Shown one piece after another: positions 48,562 through 57,333 of a stretch of DNA of 60,125 bases. The notes beneath the pieces are model-generated. The model did not search any database, had not been told where the DNA came from, and saw only the letters and a list, made by a program, of their open reading frames with translations. Positions within the stretch are counted from its first letter, which is position 1; every line of letters begins with the position of its first letter. The DNA comes from a virus, in IMG/VR virus record IMGVR_UViG_3300044626_000224, positions 1-60,125 of that record. One strand, written 5' to 3'. The translations under genes were made by a program, and so were the position numbers.

Positions 48562-48583
48562 CCCGAAAAGAGAAATCCGAAAG

Positions 48584-48599
48584 TTATCGTTTACGATAA
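48584..48599. promoter_or_regulatory. Dispersed palindrome, copy 31
   Basis: TTATCGTTTACGATAA, full consensus, about 20 bases after the capsid promoter -10, where a bound protein would block elongation. Confidence 0.9.
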
Positions 48600-48777
48600 T
48601 TATTAGGGATTCAGCCGCACTCTGGCTGGCGAGTTTTCGACCTCGCATGAAAAACGATTTCTGGACAGATAAAAACTCTGGGTTGAGTCCAGCAGAGGAA
48701 ACCAAGCACTCGCTTGCTATTCCTCATGGTGTAGTTTGCGGTGCAAAACTAAACCAAAACCAAAATCAAATAAATCA

Positions 48778-50187
48778 ATGAGCGATCAACTCTACTTCAA
48801 TAGTTGTGCCGAGATTGACAGTTTCTTCCGCGAGGGCCGCGAATATTTCAACGACCTCTATGTGAAGAAGCTTGTCACCAACTCTGCATATTTCACCCGT
48901 TTCGAGGAGCAAGCATGGCCCTTGAACCACACAACCGAACAGAAAGCATTCCGCTTTGGCCGTGGATTCCACGATCCTTGCGCTCCTTTCCGCACGATTA
49001 CCGACACCTACTGCGAGACTGATTCTTGCGATAGCAAACCCGAAGTCATCCAACGCCCCGGCACTGAGAGCTACACTTTCGAGCTTCTCCGTAAAGAGAT
49101 GACCACTGACTGGATTTGCGTTGAGAGCTTGCTCTATCGCCTCTTCCCCGCTGAAGAGATTCTCCAGTTTGAGGAGTCGAATGCCCGTATCACCAAGAAC
49201 GTCCACGAAGAGTTCCTTCGCTCCAACTACATCGGTGGTTCTGGACACAAATGGATGGGCATCACCACGGATGACGGAACCTACTGCGGTTTGGTCGATG
49301 ACCAAGCATGGTTCGTTCCAGAGCATACGCTCAACAACGAAGCTGGCTACGACCTCTGCGCTCTTCGCGTTAAGATGGCTCCAGCCGACCTCAACAAGAT
49401 CGCTTATCTCTCGCTTGATATGCTCGACGATGCTCTCGTTGACCTTCAAGACGAAGATGACGCTTTCCGCCTTGATCTCCAAGACGCGACTGGTCAGCCT
49501 CTGCTCGACATCGTTATCCCCGATCCTCAAGTTGGCCGTGCGCTTTACTTCCAAGCCAAGCGCAACAATGGTTACTGGGATGCTAACACGGATTTCGACG
49601 AACGCCTCACCCGTCTGAAACTCGGCATCAATCGTATCATCGGCGACTACGCCTTCGGTTACGACATCAACGCCGCTCGTTTCAACGCTGACACTGCCTT
49701 CAACGCAAGCCTCGCTCCATTCAATGAAGCTGATCCTGCGACATGGGCACGTCTCGTTCGCGTTCCTCGTTACATCAAGGTTGTCCAAGAAAACGGCTGC
49801 TCCTATGTTCCTAACCGCGCTTACCGCAATGCCGACTTCGGTATCTCGGTTGCTATGGTGAACAAAGCAATGTGCAAATGGACAATGCCATCCTCGACTG
49901 GATACGGCCAAGCCCAACAAATGACCCAGAACTACGCTGGTGATTGGGAATGGAAGAACCCAGATTGGGAGTGCAACCGCTGGCGCAAATCGGGCTTCTA
50001 TCAAGCTCAGTTCCGTCTCGCCGCACAGGTTAAAGACCCAACCATCATGCACTCGTTCCTGCATCGCCTGCCACAAAGCAAGAGCCTCTATGGTTCCTGC
50101 TGCGAGGTTCAGAGCTACATCGTTCCTGAAAACAATCAGGACTGCTATAGCTGCGCTGGTGTGGGTGACATCGTTGTGCCTTCCTAA
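48778..50187 (+). CDS. Major capsid protein (by position and codon use)
   Basis: A 469-residue protein starting MSDQLYFNSC. An earlier ATG at 48736 would read leader sequence. It is acidic and beta-rich, with an unusually high number of Cys. The gene is biased to C-ending codons, unlike neighbours, as expected for the most highly expressed protein; that bias also creates a long false frame on the other strand. It follows a scaffold-like gene and has its own promoter, leader and downstream hairpin. No HK97-fold motif can be read by eye, so the call rests on context. Confidence 0.75.
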   Translation: MSDQLYFNSCAEIDSFFREGREYFNDLYVKKLVTNSAYFTRFEEQAWPLNHTTEQKAFRFGRGFHDPCAPFRTITDTYCETDSCDSKPEVIQRPGTESYTFELLRKEMTTDWICVESLLYRLFPAEEILQFEESNARITKNVHEEFLRSNYIGGSGHKWMGITTDDGTYCGLVDDQAWFVPEHTLNNEAGYDLCALRVKMAPADLNKIAYLSLDMLDDALVDLQDEDDAFRLDLQDATGQPLLDIVIPDPQVGRALYFQAKRNNGYWDANTDFDERLTRLKLGINRIIGDYAFGYDINAARFNADTAFNASLAPFNEADPATWARLVRVPRYIKVVQENGCSYVPNRAYRNADFGISVAMVNKAMCKWTMPSSTGYGQAQQMTQNYAGDWEWKNPDWECNRWRKSGFYQAQFRLAAQVKDPTIMHSFLHRLPQSKSLYGSCCEVQSYIVPENNQDCYSCAGVGDIVVPS

Positions 50188-50195
50188 GTTAAATA

Positions 50196-50223
50196 GGGGA
50201 GGGGCTTATTCAAGCCTCTCCCC
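50196..50223 (+). terminator. GC-rich hairpin after capsid gene
   Basis: GGGGAGGGGCTT / AAGCCTCTCCCC with a four-base loop (ATTC). It lacks a T-run, so it is more likely an mRNA-stabilising or partial-termination hairpin. Confidence 0.65.
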
Positions 50224-50247
50224 ACAACCTTAAATAAAATACAAAAT

Positions 50248-50862
50248 ATGTCTAATTCACGACCACTCGCTTATGATCGCGTCAACTTGTTTGGCCCGAT
50301 TGCTGTTAACCTCCTCGCTACTGGAGACGCTGACCTCCTCGTTCTTAACGACGAAGATACCAAGTTCTTTCCAACAAGCATCGTTTTGGAAACTGCCTAC
50401 GCTCGCGGAACCACTGCCACCGATCCAGTTGTGATCGTTGATAACGGAACCACTGGCGAAAACATCACTTCCTCGCTGACCATCACGGACGCTCTTGATA
50501 ACCAAGGCCGCTACAATCCTCTCGCGCTTGTTGCTAATCCTTTTGTTATCACTGGTTCCCGCAAACTCCGCTTGCTGAAAAGCACAGTTGGAGCTGGTCA
50601 AGCTACCGCAACTCGTTCCCGCACTTCGGGCGTTGCTACAATCGTTACTGGTGCTGCTCATGGTTTTACCACGGGTGATGTCATTACGATTGCCAGCATG
50701 ACCGACACTACGTTCAATGATTTGCAAGCTGAAGTTACTGTCGTTGACTCGACTACATTCACCTACGCAAACGCTGGCGTAAATGTTGCTTCCGGTGCTG
50801 ATACCGCTGGACGTGTTGGCGCACTTTATGTGAATGCCTACGTTGTTGGCATCTACTACTAA
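50248..50862 (+). CDS. Capsid decoration / head fibre-like protein
   Basis: A 204-residue protein. The N-terminal half is beta-rich. The C-terminal half has G-V-A-T-I-V-T-G-A-A-H-G-F-T-T-G-D-V-I-T-I, then F-N-D-L-Q-A-E-V-T-V-V-D-S-T-T-F-T-Y. This is a repeated beta module common in phage structural proteins. It lies directly after the capsid gene, the usual place of decoration proteins. Codons are again C-rich, indicating high expression. Confidence 0.6.
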   Translation: MSNSRPLAYDRVNLFGPIAVNLLATGDADLLVLNDEDTKFFPTSIVLETAYARGTTATDPVVIVDNGTTGENITSSLTITDALDNQGRYNPLALVANPFVITGSRKLRLLKSTVGAGQATATRSRTSGVATIVTGAAHGFTTGDVITIASMTDTTFNDLQAEVTVVDSTTFTYANAGVNVASGADTAGRVGALYVNAYVVGIYY

Positions 50863-50873
50863 ACCTCAACCTT

Positions 50874-50901
50874 GGGTGGGGAAGTAAATACTTCCTCACC
50901 C
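50874..50901 (+). terminator. Hairpin after decoration gene
   Basis: GGGTGGGGAAGT / ACTTCCTCACCC with a four-base loop and one unpaired position, followed by a short C/T-rich run. Probably a processing or weak termination hairpin. Confidence 0.55.
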
Positions 50902-50918
50902 TTACCCTTTTCTAAATT

Positions 50919-51176
50919 ATGGCTTGTTTCACATCTCTTCCTTACCGCGATAAAACTTATCCATTTCTTCAAACTATTTTTGCTGCCACTGAACTTACTC
51001 CCATTTCTTTTGGGTGTTATGATGCAGCGACTGATGCCTCCAAGCTCTATCAGTTCTATCTTGGCTTCGCAACCATCGGCGGCCTTACCCCAGTTACTGA
51101 AAACTGCTTTGTGCAAAAAACTGAAGACCAGCAATACTATCTCACTAACGAAGCTCTTGCTGCTGCTCTTGCTTAA
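50919..51176 (+). CDS. Small structural-region protein
   Basis: An 85-residue protein (MACFTSLPYRDKTY) of mixed alpha/beta character with an Ala-rich C-terminus. It lies between decoration and fibre genes. It is probably a minor head or neck component. No motif known. Confidence 0.6.
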   Translation: MACFTSLPYRDKTYPFLQTIFAATELTPISFGCYDAATDASKLYQFYLGFATIGGLTPVTENCFVQKTEDQQYYLTNEALAAALA

Positions 51177-51192
51177 TTATCGTAACCGATAA
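51177..51192. promoter_or_regulatory. Dispersed palindrome, copy 32
   Basis: TTATCGTAACCGATAA begins right after the stop codon at 51176 and ends six bases before the ATG at 51199. Confidence 0.9.
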
Positions 51193-51198
51193 AATATT

Positions 51199-51465
51199 AT
51201 GGCACTCACTCAACCCTGCTTTACCAATCTAACTCCAGATCAACAGAATTTCAATATCTATGAATCTCTGAAAGAGATTGCGGGGTTTGAGATTCCTGCC
51301 TACGATCAGATTGACATTAGTTACTATGGTTCGACTAACAATATTGCCACTGTGCAGTATCTAAAAGACGGAACTCCAGTTGCAACGCTAACCCTTGCTT
51401 ACGCTATCCAGCCTCCAGTTACTAACGATGCGAATCTTACAACTGTGTCTGTAGCTTACCCATAA
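51199..51465 (+). CDS. Small structural-region protein
   Basis: An 88-residue protein (MALTQPCFTNLTPDQ) with a beta-rich C-terminal half (A-T-V-Q-Y-L-K-D-G-T-P-V-A-T-L-T-L-A-Y). It resembles a small phage fibre-linker or head-completion protein in composition only. Function unknown. Confidence 0.6.
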   Translation: MALTQPCFTNLTPDQQNFNIYESLKEIAGFEIPAYDQIDISYYGSTNNIATVQYLKDGTPVATLTLAYAIQPPVTNDANLTTVSVAYP

Positions 51466-51468
51466 TAT

Positions 51469-53400
51469 ATGGCACTTACATTTAATCCTTTTACTGGTAA
51501 ACTTGATTTTACCGGAAGTTCAGCAACCGCTGGAATTGGCGCAACAGGAGCCACTGGCCCAAGTGGTGGCCCGACAGGAGCTACCGGAATTCAGGGCAGC
51601 ACAGGCGCGACAGGCTCTGGAAGCACCGGGGCAACTGGTTTAGTTGGCGCGACAGGTGCTACAGGAACCTCTGGTGGACAAGGTAGCACAGGAGCCACTG
51701 GTTTGTCTGGCAATGACGGAGCTACAGGAAGCACAGGCGCGACTGGGTTAAGTGGAAACGATGGTGCGACTGGAGCCACGGGTATTGCTGGGGCAGATGG
51801 AGCTACAGGATCGACCGGGGCTACGGGCGTTGCTGGCGCGGATGGTGCTACAGGAAGCACTGGAGCCACTGGAGCCGCAGGTAACGATGGTGCTACAGGA
51901 GCTACTGGCGTAGGTGCAAGCGGAGCTACGGGAGCTACAGGTTTGCAAGGTGCTACAGGTTTGACAGGTGCTGGTGGAGCGTCTGGTTTTTACGGATCAT
52001 ATTTTAGCAATGTTGATCAAACTGCTGCCGTTATTAATACTGCATATGCAATGACAGTAAATAATGTCATTGGACAAAATGGTATTTCAGTAGTTAGTGG
52101 ATCACAAATTACTTTTACAAGTTCGGGAACATACGACATTCAATTCTCCGCTCAATTGCATAACAATGGTGGTGGAGGTGGCGGCGATATTGTTCAAATT
52201 TGGTTCCGTAAAAATGGAACTGATATTCCAGATTCTGCTACTCGCGTATCTGTTCCAACAAATAATCCATATGTGGTTGCTGCGTGGGACTTCATGGATA
52301 ATTTTGCCGCTGGAGACAATTTCCAGATCATGTGGTCAACTAACAATACCAATATTGGTATTGACCACAATACAGCAACTGCACCAGCACCGAATATTCC
52401 ATCTGTAATTATTTCAGTAATGCAGGTGATGTATAACCAGCTTGGGCCTCAAGGCGCAACTGGCGTTCAAGGTGCAACAGGCGTTGGAGCAACGGGTAGC
52501 ACTGGGGCAACTGGGGTTGGAGCGACTGGAGCAACTGGAGTTGGAGAGCAAGGCGCAACCGGAGCGACTGGCGGAACGATTTCTCCACAAATTGACCGAT
52601 TCGTAGGTGCTGGCACATGGACAAAACCCGCAGGCGCAAAACAAGTTGTAGTTGAATGCGTTGGTGGTGGTGGCGGTGGTGGCAGAGGAATTCTTGTTGC
52701 CGCTGGAGCTTCCGTGTCTGGTGGTGCTGGAGGAGGTAGTGGTGGCTTTACAAGGGTATTGGTAAATGCAGTAGATTTAACAGATGCAACATATACAGTA
52801 ACAGTTGGTTCTGGTGGGTCTGGAGGAACCACGGGAAATGCAACAGCAGGAACTCCGTCAAATGTAAGCGGATCAACTTTAGGTGTTTTTGTAAACGCTA
52901 ACGGAGGAGGCGCTGCGGGGATTGGAACAGCGGGAGGCACATCAACTGCGGGTGTGCCCGGTGCGCCTGCTGGAAATATAGGAGGTTCTGGAAACATAAC
53001 TGCCGCTGGAGGAAGTGGATCAGGACAAAGTTACGCCCCGTCAGCTGGTGGTGCTGGAGGCGGATGTTCAATAACAACTCCATTTAACGGAGGAACGGGT
53101 GGAGCAGCGCAGTTTATTTCGGGCGGAACTGGGGTTGGCGGAATTGCCTCAACTACTGGCAATGGAGGGAATGGAGCAGCTGTTACCCCTCGCGCAATAC
53201 CATCGCTCGTAATCAATGGTAGTGGAGGCGGTGGCGGTGGGGCATCTACATTTGCTGGAGCAAGTGGCGGAGCAGGAGCAAGTGCCACTGGGTTTGGTTG
53301 TGGCGGTGGCGGTGGAGGATCGGTATCTGCTGCAACAGGAACTGGTGGCAACGGAGGTAATGGCGCACCCGGAATTGTAATGATTACAACTTACTTCTAA
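51469..53400 (+). CDS. Large collagen-like fibre with C1q-like and glycine-rich domains
   Basis: A 643-residue fibre in the common backbone. Residues 1-18 ([14 protein letters not shown]) may be the anchor. Collagen-type G-A-T repeats fill about 20-175. A C1q/TNF-like beta jelly roll follows (about 178-325: T-A-Y-A-M-T-V-N-N, then [15 protein letters not shown]). A second repeat block is at about 328-370. The rest is a glycine-rich tip (W-T-K-P-A-G-A-K-Q, then G-G-G-G-G-G-G-R-G). Glycine-rich tips contact receptors in phages such as T2. It is not replaced in the variable arms. Confidence 0.82.
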   Translation: MALTFNPFTGKLDFTGSSATAGIGATGATGPSGGPTGATGIQGSTGATGSGSTGATGLVGATGATGTSGGQGSTGATGLSGNDGATGSTGATGLSGNDGATGATGIAGADGATGSTGATGVAGADGATGSTGATGAAGNDGATGATGVGASGATGATGLQGATGLTGAGGASGFYGSYFSNVDQTAAVINTAYAMTVNNVIGQNGISVVSGSQITFTSSGTYDIQFSAQLHNNGGGGGGDIVQIWFRKNGTDIPDSATRVSVPTNNPYVVAAWDFMDNFAAGDNFQIMWSTNNTNIGIDHNTATAPAPNIPSVIISVMQVMYNQLGPQGATGVQGATGVGATGSTGATGVGATGATGVGEQGATGATGGTISPQIDRFVGAGTWTKPAGAKQVVVECVGGGGGGGRGILVAAGASVSGGAGGGSGGFTRVLVNAVDLTDATYTVTVGSGGSGGTTGNATAGTPSNVSGSTLGVFVNANGGGAAGIGTAGGTSTAGVPGAPAGNIGGSGNITAAGGSGSGQSYAPSAGGAGGGCSITTPFNGGTGGAAQFISGGTGVGGIASTTGNGGNGAAVTPRAIPSLVINGSGGGGGGASTFAGASGGAGASATGFGCGGGGGGSVSAATGTGGNGGNGAPGIVMITTYF

Positions 53401-53401
53401 A

Positions 53402-53566
53402 ATGGAAATCGACGACTGGGCAATAATTAACAAAGAAGGAAATTTCGTAGAAATGGTCATCCGATGGGATGGCAATACGGAAACTTGGCCTTTGCCAGAA
53501 GGCACATATGCAGTTAAGCGAAGCGAATTAGATTATTCAACGATCAACGAGAAACCACAAGAATGA
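53402..53566 (+). CDS. Small protein before the lysis cassette
   Basis: A 54-residue frame, M-E-I-D-D-W-A-I-I-N-K-E-G-N-F to E-K-P-Q-E. Its start follows the fibre stop by one base and its stop overlaps the next start (ATGA). The pattern of W-A-I-I-N-K-E-G and V-I-R-W-D-G suggests a small beta protein, like fibre-associated peptides. Unknown. Confidence 0.6.
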   Translation: MEIDDWAIINKEGNFVEMVIRWDGNTETWPLPEGTYAVKRSELDYSTINEKPQE

Positions 53567-53739
53567 ACGATAATACGACACTCACAGGCATTTTGGGAAC
53601 CACCACAAGTTTTACTGGTTTTATGGTTTCTATGATGCCACACATTGAAACTGGATTGCGAGTGAGCGGATTGTTTGTTTCTCTTATTGCGGGGCTTCTC
53701 ACAGCAGTTTATATGTTCAACAAAATCCGTAAACAATGA
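53563..53739 (+). CDS. Holin-like membrane protein 1
   Basis: A 58-residue protein. The C-terminal half has a clear transmembrane helix (V-S-G-L-F-V-S-L-I-A-G-L-L-T-A-V-Y-M-F) followed by a basic tail N-K-I-R-K-Q. A weaker hydrophobic part lies at about 8-25. ATGA coupling to the next gene and the cassette context support a holin or antiholin role. Confidence 0.6.
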   Translation: MNDNTTLTGILGTTTSFTGFMVSMMPHIETGLRVSGLFVSLIAGLLTAVYMFNKIRKQ

Positions 53740-53894
53740 ACCCTAAACAAATCGCACTTGGACTAATTTTGATCTCGCTTGCATTTTTTGCAATGGCATT
53801 CTTGACTGGTTGCTCTACACTTGGAGTATCTTTTGAAACACAATATGGTAGGTTCACTTATGAACTTCCCGAACCGAAAGGAACAAAAAAATGA
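53736..53894 (+). CDS. Small lipoprotein, spanin-like
   Basis: A 52-residue protein. It has a positively charged start (M-N-P-K-Q), a hydrophobic signal helix (I-A-L-G-L-I-L-I-S-L-A-F-F) and the lipobox L-T-G-C with the lipidated Cys at residue 26. The mature part is about 27 residues. In lysis cassettes such proteins act as outer-membrane spanins or lysis lipoproteins, which would imply a Gram-negative host. ATGA overlaps on both sides. Confidence 0.65.
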   Translation: MNPKQIALGLILISLAFFAMAFLTGCSTLGVSFETQYGRFTYELPEPKGTKK

Positions 53895-54061
53895 AACTAA
53901 ACGATTGGAAAACAACACTTCTTGGAGTATTTACGATTATTGCAGCAGTTGCTGACGCAGGTAAAGAATTTTTGGCTAACGGCACACTGGGCGATATCGG
54001 CTTGCTATTTGCTGCTGTTACCGCAGGAGTTGGTCTTATCCTCGCCAAAGATTCTAAATAA
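53891..54061 (+). CDS. Holin-like membrane protein 2
   Basis: A 56-residue protein with two hydrophobic segments: T-L-L-G-V-F-T-I-I-A-A-V-A (about 9-21) and I-G-L-L-F-A-A-V-T-A-G-V-G-L-I-L-A (about 37-53), ending K-D-S-K. This N-W-K-T-T-L-x-G-V start and G-V-G-L-I-L-A-K-D end are common in small phage holin-like proteins. It shares one base with the endolysin-like gene (TAATG). Confidence 0.68.
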   Translation: MKLNDWKTTLLGVFTIIAAVADAGKEFLANGTLGDIGLLFAAVTAGVGLILAKDSK

Positions 54062-54603
54062 TGGTTCCGAATTCCAGACCGCAGCAAGCAAAAGAAAAGA
54101 CCCTCGCAATGGTCATCAAAGCGGGGATCGAAGATCGCGTCGCGTTGGTCGGAATTCGTGGATATTATGCAGACTCAATGGGGGTCAAAGGAAAAAATGA
54201 TCGGGGCATCTATGACGATGCGATTATACTATTATCTCCTTCTGTTCATGCTACTTTCAACGCTAATACTGATCCATCAGTTTACAAGAAAGGCATTGCG
54301 GTGCTTAAAACGGGCGTTCATAGATTTCGTAAAGGGAATCACGGCATTAGCAAGCCCGATGGCGGCTATCCAGCGTTGCGACCTGCTAACGCCAAAGAGG
54401 AGTTGCCTGTTACGCGAGACGGCACTGGAGACGATATGGGAATCGCTATCAACATCCATAAGGGCAGTTATAAATCGACTTCAAGCGAAGGATGCCAGAC
54501 GATCTACCCGCCGCAATGGGATGGGTTCATAAACCTCGTCTATTCAGAGATGAATAGATACAACCAAAAGACGATTCCATATCTATTGGTGGAAAACGCT
54601 TGA
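54061..54603 (+). CDS. Putative endolysin, L,D-transpeptidase (YkuD)-like active site
   Basis: A 180-residue protein at the end of the lysis cassette. The C-terminal half has I-N-I-H-K-G (H133) and S-S-E-G-C-Q-T (C145), the H...S-x-G-C arrangement of YkuD-type catalytic sites. The N-terminal half has V-G-I-R-G-Y-Y-A-D-S-M-G. The context with two holin-like proteins and a lipoprotein makes cell-wall degradation the best guess. The fold is inferred from a short motif and could be another Cys peptidase-like enzyme. The last 40 codons are repeated at the contig start. Confidence 0.6.
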   Translation: MVPNSRPQQAKEKTLAMVIKAGIEDRVALVGIRGYYADSMGVKGKNDRGIYDDAIILLSPSVHATFNANTDPSVYKKGIAVLKTGVHRFRKGNHGISKPDGGYPALRPANAKEELPVTRDGTGDDMGIAINIHKGSYKSTSSEGCQTIYPPQWDGFINLVYSEMNRYNQKTIPYLLVENA

Positions 54604-54607
54604 ATTA
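54481..54607. repeat. 127-bp segment identical to left contig end
   Basis: Identical to 1-127. It marks the end of the common backbone, where arms A and B diverge (base 54608). Confidence 0.93.
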
Positions 54608-54616
54608 AAAATCACT

Positions 54617-54632
54617 TTATCGTAAACGATAA
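54617..54632. promoter_or_regulatory. Dispersed palindrome, copy 33
   Basis: TTATCGTAAACGATAA, the arm-B counterpart of copy 1, identical to it while the bases upstream differ. Confidence 0.9.
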
Positions 54633-54637
54633 TCCAT

Positions 54638-56014
54638 ATGGGAAACTGTAATGAAACTATCATAGTTGCATCTTATGCAAGGTCAGCAAAAGAAAGTGCC
54701 ATCAGCGCGGCTCAATCTGCTTGTCTTGCACAGCAATCCATTGGAGCAAGTGGAGCCACAGGAGCTACTGGAGTCGGAGCTACAGGAGCCACGGGACTTA
54801 CTGGTTCTACTGGCCCATCTGGTGGCCCAACAGGAGCAACTGGAGCCACTGGTCAAGGCTCGACTGGGGCTACAGGCATCTCTGGTATCAACGGAACCAC
54901 AGGGGCTACAGGTCTTCGCGGAGCCACTGGAAGCACAGGAATTCAAGGACAGCAAGGTGCTACAGGATTGCAGGGTTCTACTGGGATTGGCGCATCGGGA
55001 GCTACAGGAGCAACTGGTCAACAAGGGCCGATTGGGCCACAAGGATCAACTGGAATGGTCGGCCCTCGCGGAGCTACAGGTTTGACTGGCCCAATTGGGG
55101 CGAGTGGGTCTGGAGCTACTGGTTCAACTGGAATCGAAGGGCCAACTGGGGCTACGGGATTAGAAGGGGCGACTGGCGAGGGAACTACTGGAGCTACTGG
55201 TGTAGATGGTTCAACTGGAGCCACGGGAGCCACAGGGCCAGAAGGAAGCACTGGGGCTACAGGGATCGGGGCCACAGGCGCAACAGGAATTCAAGGTGCA
55301 ACGGGACTTACTGGGCAATCATCTACTTTTTACAATTACAAAGCTGACACAACTATAACGAGCGGAACCCCTGCAATCAATACATTGTATTGGGATAACG
55401 CTACGCAAACATCTTCTGCTGTTGTAACGCTTTCTCACATTGACGCGCTTGGAAATGACATTGATGTCTTCTTTCCGTTATTCAAAACAAACGATACATT
55501 CATTGTTCAAGACCAAAGCAATTCAACCAATTTCCAAACTTGGAGGATTACCGCTACACCTACTGTTGTTCTTAATAGTTATATTTCAATTCCAGTAACA
55601 CTTGTTACATCTGGAGGAACATCTCAATTCACAAACAATCAGCAATTGATATTTGCAATTGTTACATCTGGATTGACTGGAGCCACGGGATTACAAGGTA
55701 GCACAGGAGCCACTGGAATTGCGGGAGGACAAGGCTCAACGGGCAGCACTGGCATTCAAGGCGGCACTGGAGCTACAGGTATCGGTTCAACTGGAGCAAC
55801 TGGGGTTGGAGCTACAGGTGCTACTGGCCCCTCTGGAAGTGCTGGTGGAGCTACAGGTGCAGGAACTGATGCCATCTTCTTTCTGAATGGACAAACAGTA
55901 AATACATCTTACACAATTCCAGTAGCACAAAACGCTGGTAGTTTTGGCCCAATCACAATTGCGTCTGGTGCTGTAGTAACAGTCCCATCTGGTGGAATAT
56001 GGACTGTGGTGTAA
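54638..56014 (+). CDS. Collagen-like tail fibre, arm B
   Basis: A 458-residue fibre, counterpart of the gene at 158. The 38-residue anchor is the same except one residue. G-A-T triplets occupy about 36-228 and 350-400. The central globular domain (about 229-347) is beta-rich (T-L-Y-W-D-N-A-T-Q, then I-D-V-F-F-P-L-F-K) and has no match in arm A. The last about 52 residues ([11 protein letters not shown], then [13 protein letters not shown]) form a tip shared with the gene at 56074. Variant fibres with constant anchors point to receptor switching. Confidence 0.85.
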   Translation: MGNCNETIIVASYARSAKESAISAAQSACLAQQSIGASGATGATGVGATGATGLTGSTGPSGGPTGATGATGQGSTGATGISGINGTTGATGLRGATGSTGIQGQQGATGLQGSTGIGASGATGATGQQGPIGPQGSTGMVGPRGATGLTGPIGASGSGATGSTGIEGPTGATGLEGATGEGTTGATGVDGSTGATGATGPEGSTGATGIGATGATGIQGATGLTGQSSTFYNYKADTTITSGTPAINTLYWDNATQTSSAVVTLSHIDALGNDIDVFFPLFKTNDTFIVQDQSNSTNFQTWRITATPTVVLNSYISIPVTLVTSGGTSQFTNNQQLIFAIVTSGLTGATGLQGSTGATGIAGGQGSTGSTGIQGGTGATGIGSTGATGVGATGATGPSGSAGGATGAGTDAIFFLNGQTVNTSYTIPVAQNAGSFGPITIASGAVVTVPSGGIWTVV

Positions 56015-56051
56015 TTTATCAAAAAAATGCTTGCAATGAAAACAATCAACA

Positions 56052-56067
56052 CTATCGTAAACGATAA
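56052..56067. promoter_or_regulatory. Dispersed palindrome, copy 34
   Basis: CTATCGTAAACGATAA, arm-B counterpart of copy 2; the centre changed from TTAA to TAAA while the arms stayed intact. Confidence 0.88.
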
Positions 56068-56073
56068 TCAACT

Positions 56074-56718
56074 ATGAGTTGTGGAAATTCCAGAAGTTCT
56101 AAATGCAATCCGTGCGGCCCAAGTGAGGCCGCAATTAATTCTATTGCGGATCGTGCAGCTTACTATGCTCGTATAGCTATAGTTGCTTCGGAGACTGGTG
56201 GCGGTATCCGTTGGGGATATATCGGTGATGGAACTGAAGTTACCTTCAACATTGATGGAGCCGCGACAACCAATAGCGCATCATTCCTTGTAACAATTGA
56301 TGGAGTAGTCCAAGACCCATTGGATTACACAATCACCCAAGGATACCCATATACCATTACAATGAACAATCCCGTCCCGTCTGGTGATGAGATTGTCATT
56401 GTATCATTGAATGGTAAGACTGGTGCAACTGGCCCCGGAGCAGGAGCTACTGGCCCAATAGGGCCAACTGGAGCTACAGGCATTCAAGGCCCAATCGGGC
56501 CGGGTGGTGGTGCTACTGGAGCAACGGGAGCCACTGGGGTAACAGGAATTGGAATTACAGGTGGAGGAACAGATGAAGTATTTTGGGAAAACGATCAAGT
56601 TGTTACTACAAATTACACGATCACCACAAACAAAAATGCGTTTACAGCAGGGCCAATTACAATAAACGCAGGAGTAGTAGTAACAGTGCCATCAAGTTCA
56701 ACATGGACAGTAGTATAA
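56074..56718 (+). CDS. Tail fibre with Cys-rich anchor, arm B
   Basis: A 214-residue fibre, counterpart of 2452 by its anchor (about 1-38). Next comes the beta domain W-G-Y-I-G-D-G-T to [12 protein letters not shown] and V-P-S-G-D-E-I-V-I-V, which in arm A sits in a different gene (158). A short G-A-T collagen block follows, then the G-T-D-E-V-F-W to W-T-V-V tip shared with 54638. It is a compact example of domain shuffling. Confidence 0.78.
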   Translation: MSCGNSRSSKCNPCGPSEAAINSIADRAAYYARIAIVASETGGGIRWGYIGDGTEVTFNIDGAATTNSASFLVTIDGVVQDPLDYTITQGYPYTITMNNPVPSGDEIVIVSLNGKTGATGPGAGATGPIGPTGATGIQGPIGPGGGATGATGATGVTGIGITGGGTDEVFWENDQVVTTNYTITTNKNAFTAGPITINAGVVVTVPSSSTWTVV

Positions 56719-56730
56719 AGGATTAAAATT

Positions 56731-57330
56731 ATGCCAGTAACAATTAACGGAACAACAGGAGTAGTAACACCCGGAGCAACCATTGGATCAATCAATGGTA
56801 TTTTGAAATCATCTTCTGGAGTAGTATCGCAAGCAGTAGCTGGACAAGATTATGGACAACTAACTCTCGCAACCGAACAAGCTGCATCTGGAACTTCGGT
56901 TGACTTTACTGGTATTCCTTCGTGGGCAAAACGAATTACTGTAATGCTCAATGGTGTTAGTATTGGTGGAACATCAGCTTTTCTAATACAAATTGGTTCT
57001 GGTTCTTTTACAACATCTGGCTATAAATCTGGTTCTTGCGGTGCGTCAGTCTCATCAAATGTCTCTGTTGGGACAAGCTCAACAGCGGGTTTTACAGTAT
57101 GCAGCCTCTACGCAGCAAGCACAAATAGCGCAATTATTACGTTGGCTCTTTTTTCATCAAATACTTGGGTTGAATCCCATAGTTCTTACACGGTTGGCGG
57201 GGCGTTTACATTTACATTTACTGGTGCTGGAACTCTTGCTTTGGGTGGCACTCTTGATAGATTAAGAATCACGACAACAAACGGCACAGACACATTTGAC
57301 GCTGGAACAATTAACATTTCTTACGAATAA
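56731..57330 (+). CDS. Fibre tip protein, arm B
   Basis: A 199-residue protein starting M-P-V-T-I-N-G-T-T-G-V-V. Residues 1-40 are a linker like those of many phage fibres (S-S-S-G-V-V-S-Q-A-V-A-G-Q-D-Y-G). The rest is a beta tip (F-T-G-I-P-S-W-A-K-R-I-T-V-M-L-N-G-V-S, then L-D-R-L-R-I-T-T-T-N-G) known as a recurrent phage fibre tip pattern. Present only in arm B. Confidence 0.68.
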   Translation: MPVTINGTTGVVTPGATIGSINGILKSSSGVVSQAVAGQDYGQLTLATEQAASGTSVDFTGIPSWAKRITVMLNGVSIGGTSAFLIQIGSGSFTTSGYKSGSCGASVSSNVSVGTSSTAGFTVCSLYAASTNSAIITLALFSSNTWVESHSSYTVGGAFTFTFTGAGTLALGGTLDRLRITTTNGTDTFDAGTINISYE

Positions 57331-57333
57331 CAT

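Larger units (their letters stand above)
48450..48777 (+). other. Non-coding region with terminator, promoter and structured capsid-gene leader
   Basis: A 328-bp stretch without a gene. It holds a strong terminator, a promoter, palindrome copy 31, and a leader of about 180 bases with hairpins CAGCC / GGCTG, GCGAG / CTCGC, CTGGAC / GTCCAG, and GAGGAA / TTCCTC with inner CAAGC / GCTTG. It ends in an unpaired A/C-rich tract before the ATG. The layout isolates and stabilises the capsid mRNA. Confidence 0.65.

Noticed and set aside
48775-50076. A 433-residue open frame on the minus strand across the capsid gene
   Set aside because: It is the mirror of the strongly biased, C-ending codons of the capsid gene. 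It has no start context or protein-like pattern.
51591-51948. Pro/Ala/Val-rich minus-strand frames under the collagen repeats (also near 55018-55275)
   Set aside because: They are the antisense of G-A-T triplets; repeated DNA keeps all frames open.
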